The translations under genes and the position numbers were made by a program. From NCBI GenBank assembly GCA_947044365.1, contig OX345641.1:631460-695459 (forward strand): DNA of 64,000 nucleotides, in the 5' to 3' direction. Source of the stretch: Petrosia ficiformis. Its lineage: Eukaryota; Porifera; Demospongiae; Haplosclerida; Petrosiidae. Numbering within the stretch: position 1 is the first letter of the stretch; every line of letters starts with the position of its first letter. Of the stretch, positions 30,607-44,900 are shown one piece after another. The notes below the pieces were generated by a model. The model ran no database searches and was not told the origin of the DNA. It saw only the letters and a program-made list of their open reading frames with translations.

Positions 30607-30611
30607 TACAT

Positions 30612-30800
30612 ACTAGTGTTGTTTTAGTTAACTATATATAACTGAAACCCTTTTACAAGGCATTTTGAGTTATATTTTATGAAAATATAACTAAATTACA
30701 ATTAAGTCTATTGTAATAACTATAACTAACTAAAATGAGAACTGGTCAACAATAGACACTTTTAGTTTGTTAACTAAAATCAAAACCTTTTCAGCAGAAT
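30612..30800. mobile_element. TTTTAGTTAACTA MITE copy, 3' truncated
   Basis: Begins with the family terminus AGTGTTGTTTTAGTTAACTA and carries the CCCTTTTA..AAGGCATTTTGA block. Confidence 0.75.
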
Positions 30801-31319
30801 GGATGAATAATGAACATTAATCTTTAAAAGTATTCAAATTATTAACTCTCGTTTCAAATCCATCTAACATAGTTTAAAAATACTCATGACTGACTTTGAA
30901 CTTAGTAAACAATCCCTTTTCAAAGCCTAAGATAAGATTCACAGCATCCAGTAGCTTGTCCTAAGGGGTGGTAATACCCTATGTATATCATCTAGATATG
31001 TAACATTCACATCATTTTAAAAGGGGAGTGTTGCATGTATGTAAACATTCCTATCAGATTACAGTATGTATACATATTATATTTCCTCATCATTAGTAAT
31101 GGAGACACCATTCCTGCTTGAAATATATATATAATTATTCATGACTTAGTTTTTAAATATTATGTATGAAAATTTCTTTATGATTGTATTACCAATAATA
31201 TTTGAAGCTACATGCATGTATGTATAGTCCAGTGTATATACATAAATATGATGTGTAGGTGTATGAAAGTCACTGACAGTGCTGTATAACCTATATTGCT
31301 AACATGTGGTATTCATAAC

Positions 31320-31575
31320 ATGTACATATTCAATACATACACAAGTACATACATGTACTTGTATTTACAATTTTACATACATATGTACATATATATATAA
31401 TTATGTAGTTACATACATGTACATATCTACATACATAGTTATATACATGTACATGTACAATTATAATATTATAATATGTAGTTACATACATCTGTACATC
31501 ATAAGTACATACATGTACTTGTATTCACATACATATGTACATATATATATAATTATGTAGTCACATACATGTACT
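31320..31575. repeat. TACATGTAC-rich segment with a direct duplication
   Basis: A block of about 70 bp at 31344-31416 (ACATACATGTACTTGTATTT..ATATATAATTATGTAGT) recurs at 31504-31571. Confidence 0.8.
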
Positions 31576-32317
31576 TATATATATTTATGGATGTACAATG
31601 AATGTTATATTGGAATTTACTACTAAAAGGACCACTCCATAGACATTCCTCCCATTCCATACATATCATGTACAAATATCTCATCAATAAAGTTAACCAC
31701 AAAAATAATTTTATGAATGATAAAATTTTTCTTATCAAGTAATCTGGAGAGTGGATACCATACTTAAGGGAAAATAAGTTATCTCAATCTACAACTGCAA
31801 CTTTTATAATACACCAACACAGTCTCAGACAACCAAAGCATGACCAGGAGGGGTTGGGGGCCACTAAGTAAATATTTGTGCCAATATTGGGAGCATGTAG
31901 ACCCTGTGCCTCCCTGGTTCCTATGTCTATGAAATATTTAAGCGGATTGCAACTATTTCGAAATTGCAGCTTGAAGTTTTAATAACATTCCAAATTGTTA
32001 CATTGCATGAGTCAGGACTGCACATAAATGGGAAGAGGAAGCTAATATTTGACATTTGTAACATCAATTACTTTCTATAACATAATGAACTGTATAGCAG
32101 AAGTAGATATTTATTTTGTATAAAAGCATTTGTAATATAATTATTATTATTGTAGAGTTAAAAATATGTGAAATAAAAAATATAAATACATAATAACTAA
32201 AACAACCTGTGATAAAGAATGTACTAGAAAATGGATTGGGGACATAGTACATCATGTTTGTGTGTATTTGAGCTATTGTTCTATAACTTCAATTTGTTTA
32301 GCCATCGTTTGATAACC

Positions 32318-32406
32318 TAGAGGGAGAGAGGTAGAGGAGGGAGAGAGGGAGGGAGAGAGGGAGAGAGGGAGGGAAGGAGGGAGAGTGGGAGGGAGGGAGG
32401 GAGAGA
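32318..32406. repeat. GGGA/GAGA purine tract
   Basis: About 90 bp of G and A only on the + strand, a polypurine run able to form triplex DNA. Confidence 0.92.
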
Positions 32407-32856
32407 TATAGAATTACAATTACATATTAATTATTATATACTGTATATACATGTATAATAGAGAAACGAATCTATTATCAAACAGTTATTTAAACGTTTC
32501 ATCACATGAGAAATCATATGACTACACCTACACATCCAAATATGGGTATAATATGGAAGTTATTTCATTGGCTGTCAGTTCCAATAACTTATAATCATGT
32601 ATGGCAAACTGGAAATACTTCAGATATATGGATAATACTATATATAGTAACACTGTACTAGACATGTTACTATTGATAGTAACATAACATTGTTGTATAC
32701 AAGATCATCCTAAATATTACTAGGTGAGAATCACATTCCTGTAAAGAGTATTAGCATATTATCAGTAGATAAAATCATGTGATTATAAACTGACTTGTAA
32801 TTAACATGGTGCTAAGATTATGAATAATGTATGAGATGTGGAATGCTTAAGGTGAT

Positions 32857-33126
32857 ATGTGTGTGTATGTATGTATGTATGTATGTATGTATGTATGTAT
32901 GTATGTATGTATGTATGTATGTATGTATGTATGTATGTATGTATGTATGTATGTATGTATGTATGTATGTATGTATGTATGTATCTATGTATCTATGTAT
33001 GTCTGTATCTATGTATATATGTATGTATGTATGTTTGTATGTATGTATGTATGTATATATGTATGTATGTATGTGTGTATGCATGTATGTATGTATATAT
33101 GTATGTACGTATGTATGTATGTATGA
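32857..33126. repeat. (ATGT)n microsatellite
   Basis: Nearly pure GTAT array, about 120 bp pure followed by interrupted units. Confidence 0.97.
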
Positions 33127-33589
33127 GAAAGTATATTTTATAATTAATGTTATATATTATTGAGAGCTCAAGATATATCAACAAACACATGAGAATGTAA
33201 ACAAAGTAATTAGAAAACAAAAATTAACATTAGTCCTATACACTAGAGATGGGGAATATGAGTCAACGATTATTGTCTGTGCAAGTATCACGATTATTGC
33301 GATTATTGGCTACCTTACATACGTATGTAGATTTCATTCAACAATCAAATTGACACCTTTTATTTGTTGAGTAAACATTGTTGAAAAACTGATTTAGATG
33401 TGATAGTACTGAAAACACGAAGTTATGGCACAATAATTATTATTTTGGTGACCACGATATGGCAATATTTAATTATTTAATCACGATGATCAAAAATTTG
33501 CCCATCTCTAATATACACTAATGACTGATATTATCAACATTGAATAATATATATATAATTAATTATTGTAGTAACATGGATGTCTGATT

Positions 33590-34150
33590 TAAGAAATACA
33601 TGTACATATACATGTATGTATAGTATATGTACATATACATGTACGTACATGTGTACATGTATGTGTACATATATGTGTAGTACATGTATATGTACATGTA
33701 TGTGTAGTACGTGTACATGTATGTATAGTACATGTACATATATGTGTAGTATATGTACATGTATGTGTAGTACGTGTACATGTATGTGTAGTATATGTAC
33801 ATGTATGTGTAGTACGTGTACATGTATGTATAGTACATGTACATGTACATATATGTGTAGTATATGTACATGTATGTGTAGTAAATGTACATGTATGTGT
33901 AGTATATGTACATGTATGTGTAGTACATGTACATGTATGTATAGTACATGTACATATATGTGTAGTATATGTACATGTATGTGTAGTACGTGTACATGTA
34001 TGTATAGTACATGTACATATATGTGTAGTATATGTACATGTATGTGTAGTACATGTACATATATGTGTAGTATATGTACACATGTATGTATAGTACATGT
34101 ACATATATGTGTAGTACATGTACATGTATGCATGGTATGTGTAGTACATG
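33590..34150. repeat. TGTAGTACATGTACATGTATG minisatellite
   Basis: About 27-bp units (ATGTACATGTATGTGTAGTA) with TATAG/TACGT variants, over 20 copies. Gives long open frames on both strands that are repeat translations. Downstream of the Vps9-type gene. Confidence 0.93.
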
Positions 34151-34654
34151 TACATTCAATATACATACATGTACATGCATAGTACATACATACATACATA
34201 CATACATACATAATTAACTTACATGTATACATTTGTTTTAAATCTTGGATTGTTAGTTCCTCAAATCTATATAATGTAAATACTATGTAACCATAGGAAT
34301 AATCACATGACGATATATACATCATGCTACAATTCCTTGTAACATTCACTTATTTCTTAGGCTAAGCAGCATTTGTGGCTGGCCTGGCACTGGTTGGAGC
34401 TCAATTAGCTAGTGAATTATCTAATCATGGCCTTTATTGGTCCCATTATAACACTTAACGCATCATAAAGAATATTTTAAAAGATTTAATGTCTATCACA
34501 TGACATTTCTATAGTGTGTTTGGTCACATTTACACAAGTCACTGTGCATTGTGTAGTTAATGGAGTGTTTAATGTAGTAAAACATGATCAGGTGACTAGT
34601 ATATGAAAACGTGATTGGCTCAAAGTCACATGATTAACATGATATATTATAATA

Positions 34655-36571
34655 TTAATTTTTAATTACTGTTACCATGGTAACAATACGCAACCTTGTT
34701 TGAAGAAGCTTTGGTATGATACAGTCCTTTACTGAAGGTAAAAGATGAAGTGTAGGGGAGGTGACCGTCACAATCCCCTCTGTAATTCCCAAGTCCTCCT
34801 TCTCAATGCCATCCATTATAGGAAAAGCAACTGTATCTCCTTCTGTTGGGAGGTGAGGTTTATCTCTCCCATCTTCTTCCTCCTCCTCCTCCTCCTCCTC
34901 TACTAGTTTGTACTCGTCTGTTGTTGAGCTCTGTGATCCTCTAGTAGAAGAGGTAGTTGATGGGCTTTGAGAACCAGTTTGTTCTAATTGAAATGGAAAT
35001 GATGTTTGTAATTTAAAGGATTATATTAACCCACAGATAAGAGGTAGTGAGTATATGTAATGTTTGTAATCTATGTATGTACATGTATAGAATTGTGTAT
35101 GTATGTATGTATGTATGTATGTATGTATGTATGTAGGTATGTATGTATGTATGTATGTATGTATGTATGTATGTATGTAGGTATGTAGGTATGTATGTAT
35201 GTATGTATGTATGTATGTATGTATGTATGTATGTATGTATGTATGTATGTATGTATGTATGTATGTATGTATGTATGTATGTATGTAGGTATGTATGTAT
35301 GTATGTATGTATGTATGTATGTATGTATGTATGTATGTATGTATGTATGTATGTAGGTATGTACTATGTATGTATGTATGTATGTATGTATGCATGCATG
35401 CATGCATGCATGTACATGTATGTATGTATGTATGTATGTACATGTATGGTAAGTGTATGTTTCTAAGTATCATGTATGCACATGTACATGTATGCATGTA
35501 CACTACGTACATGCATACATGTATGTACATGTACACTGTAAACGATGTACATGTACATGTACATGTATGCATATACACTATGTACATGCATACATTTATG
35601 TACACTATGTACATGTACATGTACACACAGTATAATGTATTATGCAAATGATCCTCTTTTTCCACCACACCCCTCCCTCCCTCTCATCTATTCTCATATT
35701 ACTTTTTCTTACCCTGAAACATTTGATTTGTAACAGAAAGAACATTATTCCATCCAACAGCTTTAGAGAACCTTCTAGGTACGTCCCTACCTTGTTTTAT
35801 CCTCTCTTCTGCATCCTGTACTCCTCTATAGAAATAATTATACAATTAATAATCACATGATTAAAATTGCTGCCTGAAAGTAGAAATGTTTTTGCTTGTT
35901 TTTAATTTGTACAGGAATCCAATGAAATTGTGTGTGTTCAGGAAGATACATGTAGATCATGAGGCTTCATAAATATAGATTATTAATGACTTCCTGTATA
36001 AGCCATGTTGTGAGTGTTTGGATTAATATGCCCATGTACATGTAGGTGGACTCACACTCGCTAAAAGAAGTCTAATTTCAGAAAGACTGCAGATTATCTC
36101 ATTATGATGTTGAATTAAATCTGGTTGTTAAAGGGTTAATTAAATGTCACTACTAATGGGTTAAAAAATTTTTGACTTTAATTACAATAACAATGAAAGA
36201 AATGAAGGAAACGTACATAACTTCCTACACTGCCTCCTTTAACACAGTATAATTAGATTATAATCATTACATGTACATGAATGTACAGTACATTCTTCAG
36301 TATAGTGTGTGCCAATACATCTTGAATTAACAAAAAAGTAATGCTGTTAGCGACAATATAAGCCATCTGACCCAAAGAGAGAGCTGTGCAGCGCCAAATA
36401 AGAAGATCTTTGGACCAATGGTGCGCCATATAAACTTATGAGATACACATACCCAGGTGCATTCATACCCAGGTGTATTCATACCCAGGTGTATTCACTG
36501 TGTTATATACTAGTAAATAACAGTTTAATGACACTGACTAATTGAAAATGGAAGTTAATGTCATTTTAGGC

Positions 36572-36629
<58 letters not shown>

Positions 36630-37479
36630 CCTCCATATAGATACCATGTGCTTCACATAAGTACATGTACATATACATATATATACAGGAATATACATAT
36701 GCTCAACAGTCAACACACACATTACAGACACATACCCTCCATATAGATACCATGTGCTCAACATGAACACATATATATTTACATATACACAGGTATGTAC
36801 ATGTACATATGTTCAACAGCCAATACACACATACCCTCCATTAAGATACCATGTGCTTCCCATAAGTACATGTACATATACATACATGTACAGGTATGTA
36901 TATATGTTCATACAGTCAACACACACATACCCTTCATTTAGATACCATGTGCTTCACATAATTACATATACATGTAAGTATATGTATATAAATACATGCT
37001 CAATACAGACACATATGTACACACAAGTATAATGTTCTCAACATAGGTAGGACATAACCTCATTGCCTCCACTCAATAAACTATCACTTCCATATAAGGT
37101 AATAAGATTAGGATACAAGAATTCACCAAATAAACTAAAACGAGTTTTAGTTTAGAGATACTTCCAAACAGCATGTTTAAGAGATCATAACAGATTATAA
37201 TATTTAATAATGAAAACTATTTATACTTATTATAATAGACTATGGTCTACTGGAGTTAGTTGATTATTATGCTAGGTACACACACACACAACACACACAA
37301 CACACACACACACACACACATACACATTATATACATGTACATATACGTGTACATAAACAAGTACATGTATATGTACATACAACTATGTACGTGTATATGT
37401 ACACACATATACATGTACATGTACATATACATAAATATGTACATATATATGTACACACACACATACTTGTATACTAAAC

Positions 37480-37547
<68 letters not shown>

Positions 37548-38777
37548 GTATATATATATATACATGTACATGATTACATGCATACATGTACAGACAGACA
37601 CATTCAGTCACAAACACACAGAGTCACACACACACACACAGAGTTCCCCTAAAACCTTCATAATACCAAATTAAGTAATGAAGGTTTGGCTCTCATTCTT
37701 ATACATGTAAGGTATCTGTTTGCAATTATTTATACTGTAATTAAATATACCTTTAATTACATTAGTTATATGTGTAGATGTATATGTACTCCATACATCA
37801 TTAATATTCCATTGCATTGTTTTATATTTGTACATCATAATAGATAGACAGACCAATAGATAGATAGATAAATAGACCAATAGATAGATAGATAAATAGA
37901 CCAATAGATAGATAGATAAATAGATATATGTTAGATACATACATGAACAATCTAACAGATAGATAGATAAATAGATGGATAGATAGATAGATAGATATAT
38001 GGATAGATAGATAGACTGACAGAGAGAGAGACAGAACAAACAAAGAGAATAAACCTTAGGAATTCTTCTTTAGATATAGAGAGAGAGTTATGATCCAAAG
38101 TTGATATAAACATTACCGCACTCTCCTAAGAAAATATTGTATATAAAATCATGTATATACATGTACTTACAAATACATGTACATGTATATATACATATAT
38201 TATACATATATTAAACACACATACATTATACATACACAGACAGTTACATGTACATAGATGCACACATACATGTACACGTACACGTACATGTAGATACATA
38301 CACATACATTATACATACACAGACACTTACATGTACATAGATGCACACATACATGTACACGTACATGTAGATACACACACACACACATATATACAACTTT
38401 TACAATCATTTTATGTATTCCATAATTAAATTATTTTAGTGATATAATTCCAAAAATTTCTAATTAAAATCCTTATTAAATATTTGGGCTTAAATATTTG
38501 CAATGATAATGCATAATGGGAATTAATAAGGATGCTACTATGAACCATAATCCCTACATGAGATCATCAGTCGTGTGTTAATTTGAAATTAAGATTACAA
38601 TGTACATGTAGGTCAATTATAATGATACATATATGTATGTACATGTACATGTACATGTACATGTACATGTACATGCATATAACATAAATACCAACATACA
38701 ATTAAATATATACATACATGTACATACATATAACATACATACATATGTGTACATATATACATTCATACATACATACA

Positions 38778-38808
<31 letters not shown>

Positions 38809-38942
38809 GTCTACATACATACATACATACATACATACATACATACATACATACAGTGTACATACATACATACATACATACATAAATACATACATACATA
38901 CATACATACATACATACATACATACATACATACATACATACA

Positions 38943-38976
<34 letters not shown>

Positions 38977-41900
38977 CATACATGCATACATACATACATA
39001 CATACATACATACATACATACATACATACATACATACATACATACATACATACATACATACATACATACATACATACATACATACATACATACATACATA
39101 CATACATACATGCACGCATACATACATACATACATACATACATACATACATACATACATACATACATACATACATACATACAAGTACATGTACATACAAG
39201 TACATGTACATACAAGTACATGTACATACAAGTGTTATTACAATAATTAATTATTAATTATATTGAAACTATAGTGATACATTTAACAGGTTTTACAAGT
39301 TATAATAAACCCACAAACTAATTGACCTAATAAATTAAATTTATTATAATAATAGGTTGTAAACAACATATTAATTTCAATAATATAACAATGAAAGGGT
39401 TTACCTCATATATGTGACTATGGATGAGTAAAAGGGTTATTGGTAAATAATATAATAATGAAAGGGGTTACCTCATATATGTGACTATGGATGAGTAAAA
39501 GGGTTATTGGTAAATACTATAATAATGAAAGGGGTACCTCATATATGTGACTATGGATGAGTAAAAGGGTTATTGGTAAATAATATAATAATGAAAGGGG
39601 TACCTCATATATGTGACTATGGATGAGTAAAAGGGTTTACCTCATATATGTGACTATGGATGAGTAAAAGGGTTATTGGTAAATACTATAATAATGAAAG
39701 GGGTAGCTCATATAACAAAGAAAACTGGACTGTAATTTTTATGAATCGTAGGCCCATACCTACATGTATAATTCCGTAAAAGAACGCATGGTTGAGCTAC
39801 AGGCAAGCAGGAAGACTCAGGAAGAATGTAAAACTGCAACGAATACCATATTTTGTTGTATATAGCAGAGAAACAGTATAAAGATGATGCAGGAAGCTTT
39901 AACAAAGTAAGTATAAGTTGTTGAGTTTCAGACACAAGAAAGTCATCATTTAGAACCTGGAAACAGTACTTCAGTTTCTGTCACTTAGACTGGAGTTACA
40001 TGTACAGTATATGTCAATAAAATGTCACCATACAGTAACAGTAATTATCTTAGTTCTACTGTCAGTATAGTATAGTAATTACTGTCTCACTACTGTGGTG
40101 TTCAATTGACAAGTACACCAGTTACTGTTAAAACTACTGTTGAACTACTATAGTGTGAAAATGAAACTACTGAGTAATTACTGTACTGTATGGTGACTTT
40201 TTATTGATAATGTACATGTACTTCTTCAGGCCCCAGATTTTGAGTACACAGAAAGGTAGAGACACTAGTGCCATCAGCAATGATTGATACATAGTAATCG
40301 CAAAGCAATTATAGGGATACTTTTTCTCAATATATTTTGTTCTTAAGTGCTGTATAATCATGTGACTAGTATATGAAAATGTGATTGGTTCAATGTCACA
40401 TGATATATACTATAGACAATAGTTAATTATTATTATATTTTTGGTTCCTAAAGAATGCTTTTCCCACCATATTCTAACAAATTAATGATATTCATAGACA
40501 AATTAATGATATTCATAGACAGTGCATTAAATAAAATGATAATCAATTAGCATGAATACTATTTTAAAACTAAAGTATCATTTTGACCATATTTGGTCAA
40601 ACAAAGGTGTGTTGAGGGTGTGTTGAGGGTGTGTGTGGGTGGATGAGTAGGAACCAGTGGATGAGAAAATCAGTTGTTTGTTAAATACTTTTCTCAAACT
40701 CTCTAAATGCTCATTAGTCAGCCATTTATATAGAAGAGAACTAAATTTGATATCTAGGTGGAAAAATAGTTGTTCTTCTTGGATATCAACTTTATGCAGC
40801 CATTTTGTATAGCAAGTCCATTAATTTTTTTCTACAAGTGTTTTTACCAAATGTGGCTAACAAGGAAGCTGAAATACGTAGCAGCACAAGCAGAGGTGTG
40901 GAAACATTGTGCCGACTACCGGACATTTTCACCAATTTTCATCACTCTTGTCCTGCTCCCCATATACTTTGTATACAGCTCGGTTTCAATTTACCGGACA
41001 TTCACTAGATTTATCGAACAATGTCCTGCATGACTGGCTGTTTCCACACCCCTGATCACAAGTTGCTAATATATTAACCAGCTCCCCATGATCTATGGCT
41101 TTTACATTCTCTCCGAAGGATGTAGTGATGCACACCTCTTCATTTTGAGGTAAGAGCTGAGTATACTCATGGGCGAAAAAAGCCTGCACCAAGTGGGGCT
41201 TGAACCTGCAACCTTTCGATTGCAGGCCAGTACTTTAACCAATAGGCCACTAGTACGCCCTAATACAATAATTACGGTATAGTATTATTAACCTGAGCGC
41301 GTAGGCGGAGGGTTATAGTAGTCTTCTGGTGTGTGTGTGTGTCTGTGTGTTACCGCTTGATCTCCACAACTGCAAGGTCTTACTGCATTCTGAGCATATC
41401 TGCAGAATACTGGTATAGTGACAGGTAAGAAATAAAAGCGATTTGTTCTGAACTCATCTTGTTGCAGAGAAACAGCCGTGTAAATACTCGTCGATCTGTC
41501 GCCATCTTGAAATTTTATCGTTTTTGCTGATGTCAGCAGGAAACACTAAAACACTAACTTTTGTCTCTTTGAAGTTTTGTTTCTTGGGCTTTGTCTATCG
41601 TCCTAATGAGTGTTTATACAGCTATTTGTGAAGTTTTGTACAGAAATTCGCTAGTTCTCAAGAGATCTCATGGCCATGCTATCCCCATAATTTGCATATT
41701 CATGATGCACTACTGACTTCTTCGAATGGGGGTGTTCCTGTTGCAATAGATTACTTAGGCAAAGTTGTTCTGAAGCCATGCTGTTTTTGCAAGCTAGCGA
41801 GGGTTCTGCACTTTAGTGCATTCATTAACTTATGCAGGCATTCTTCTTTTTGTAAATAGATTGATTGAGAGACAGGGTTTGTTGATGGAGAAGAGATGAT

Positions 41901-44900
41901 TCCCAATTAGGGGACATCACCATAGCTTAGTCTTTGCACTTAGTCCCAGTGGCTAGATCAATGGTCTACAAAGCCATCGAATGGGAATGGACTAGTATGG
42001 GTTTGAGTCTCAGTCTTTGCACACTGAGCTTAGCTGGTTTTTCAATGGTCTGTATGGCATAAAAATGGGAATGGGACTTTGCCTAGTATAGGTTTGAGTG
42101 TCAGTCTTTAGTTAGTAGATCAATGGTCTATATAGCAAGCCATAGGAATGGGACTTTGCCCAGTATTTGGTTTGAATCTCAGTCTTTACAAGTTGAGATT
42201 AGTTGGCAGATCAATATAGCAAACCAAAGGAATGGGAATGGGACTTAGCTTAGTTGTAACAGAACAATAGAAACATCATAATTCATTTAGTCTATTGTCT
42301 GTTGTATTAGTATTATTGTTATATTTTACAGTAGCTGTCTCCACAATGTCTAGTGTGTTTGTAACAGAACATTCTTTTCTTTATTCTCTCTCAAACTATA
42401 AATAGTTCAATGCCTGATTCCCAAATCAGGTAATTAACATAAGAGACATTTAATTGAGGAATCAATCAATTGATTAATCGATTAATCACACGGCACTAAA
42501 ATAGAGTCACCAAACGAGTATGTACAGATAGATAAATAAATAGAGTCACCATATGAGTATGTACAGATAAATACATGTAGATACATGTAAATAGACTCAC
42601 CATATGAGTTAAATAGTACGCCTCTTCACTAGTCAACATCGATGGTCTTCTAAATCTTCGTATATATCTATAAAAGAAACTTTCTATTTCTCTTAGAACA
42701 TTATATAATTATTATAAATTTATAAACACAATTAGTGAATATACCAGTAATCATGTATTAACATTATGATATTAAACTATACACTATAGTACATATAAGT
42801 TATTGAGTTACAGTATAGTCATGTATTAACATAATGACATTAAACTATACACTATAGTACATATAAGTTATTGAGTTACAGTATAATCATGTATTAACAT
42901 TATGATATTAAACTATACACTATAGTACATATAAGTTATTGAGTTACAGTATAATCATGTATTAACATTATGATATTAAACTATACACTATAGTACATAT
43001 AAGTTATTGAGTTACAGTATAATCATGTATTAACATTATGATATTAAACTATACACTATAGTACATATAAGTTATTGAGTTACAGTATAATCATGTATTA
43101 ACATTATGATATTAAACTATACACTATAGTACATATAAGTTATTGAGTTACAGTATAATCATGTATTAACATTATGACATTAAACTATACACTACATTAC
43201 AATGGTTATTACAAATGTGAACAGACTATAGGATGCATGTCATGTCATGTAACATGTAACAGAAATCATAATAATTATAATGGTATCACAATGTCCTTAA
43301 TGCTACAAACCCACTCATCTCGTACGGTAACCATGGCAATATACGTACATGTACATAAAAGGTAAAAATTGAAATCTATTGTTTAATATTATATTTATGG
43401 TAACTATAGCAACATATCATATCACACACACACCTGAGATTTGAGTGAATGTGTTTGGGAGAAGTTACTAATAAAAGATAAATTAGATTTGGGAGAAGAT
43501 CATCTGCACCTGAGAGAGAGGGAGGAGATGAGGGAGGGAGGGAGAGAGGAAGGGGAAGAGGGAGAGAGGGAGAGAGGAAGAGAGAGAGAGAAAGAGAGAG
43601 AGCACTTTTAGTTATGGTATGTCTAGTTTCTAAGTGTTTCATATAACTAACTAAAAGTGTCTATTATTGGCCAATTTTCATTTTAGTTAGTTATAGTTAT
43701 TACAGTAGACTTGTAGCTTTAGTTAACTAAACTGACAGTTCCTTATTAAAAGGTGATTTAGTTTCAATTTGAATTAACTAAAATAACACTAAATTAGATA
43801 ATAGATGAGTGTGATAATTGAAGGGTTGAGAGCCAGAGTGGTCTAACCAAAAAATCGACTACTGGAAACCATCCATGTTACACAAAAATGGCCCACTATG
43901 AAATATGGATTTCTTAAATCTTTTCCCACCTCCTAAAACTCATTTTCGTGGTGTTTTGGTGTTAGCGTGTGCATAGTGCTGTTTTGTGAGTCAGGCCACT
44001 CTGGCTCTCAGCCCTTCAATAATGACAATTGACAACATGGAGTAATAACAAACGGAATGAATGCAATACCTGTCATTTCTCCCGTATCTGAATGCTTTAA
44101 TAAATCTTATTAATAAAATGTTAAAGAAAATCTATTGAGTGTAACCATAGCAACATTAGACATATGAATGATACGACACGTATTGATATATCGAAATATC
44201 GATATTTTTATTAAATATTGTGATACAAAATTGGTTTTTGGGCACATCAATGCACTTGAGTGAGCAGTTTAGTAAACCTGGTTTTTCCCATTTGTCTAAT
44301 TTTATACCTAAAAGCAATTATAACAAGCTAGTGTGCATAACTTTGATTGATTTCTTTCACCATTTCTACAAGCAAACAGGACATTTATAGAAGCATTCGT
44401 CAAATATCATGATACTGTATAGTATCGAGGCAATGATGCATGATACTATTTTTAAATAGTATCACACATCCCTAAGCAACATAATGCATGTATCAAAAAA
44501 GTCTGTCCATGCATTGTCCAGGCACTGTCAAGTGTGTTATAAGTGATTTATTGACGATCTGGTAGACTTCCATTGTTGCTGGAGCTGCTTCGTTAGTAGG
44601 TGAGCAAAGTGTGCAATAAGTGATTTAATGTTCAATCATGTGACGCATTATCTGCATTCTGATTGGCCACAGGTCACATGATCAGCAATAATGGGATGAT
44701 AATGCATGTATCAAAAAAGTCTGTCCATGGGCCAGCTCTGTCAGTTAAAAATAATGCTAATTCTAATTCTTGTTTTGAGAGCATATGGGTCAAGATTACG
44801 AGTTATAGTATTTTTCAACTACATAATATATAACTATTATTTAATTGTAGTAAGACAATATTTTTTCATTGTGATAATTACTGCATATCACATGCACAAG

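Noticed and set aside
33534..34349. 271-codon minus-strand open frame and its partners
   Set aside because: Produced by the ~27-bp ACATGTA minisatellite; open in several frames at once, no domain, no splice context.
35021..35668. Frames with THIHTYIH or CMYVCMYV repeats here and at 38617-39257
   Set aside because: Tetranucleotide repeat translations.
37035..37160. Minus-strand exon-like piece reading [20 protein letters not shown]
   Set aside because: The acceptor phase fits the Vps9-type gene, but its exit phase would break the frame of the next exon, and the family does not need it there.
39890..39960. Minus-strand piece reading [15 protein letters not shown]
   Set aside because: No acceptor/donor pair that keeps frame with the Vps9 exons on either side; nothing in the family corresponds to it.
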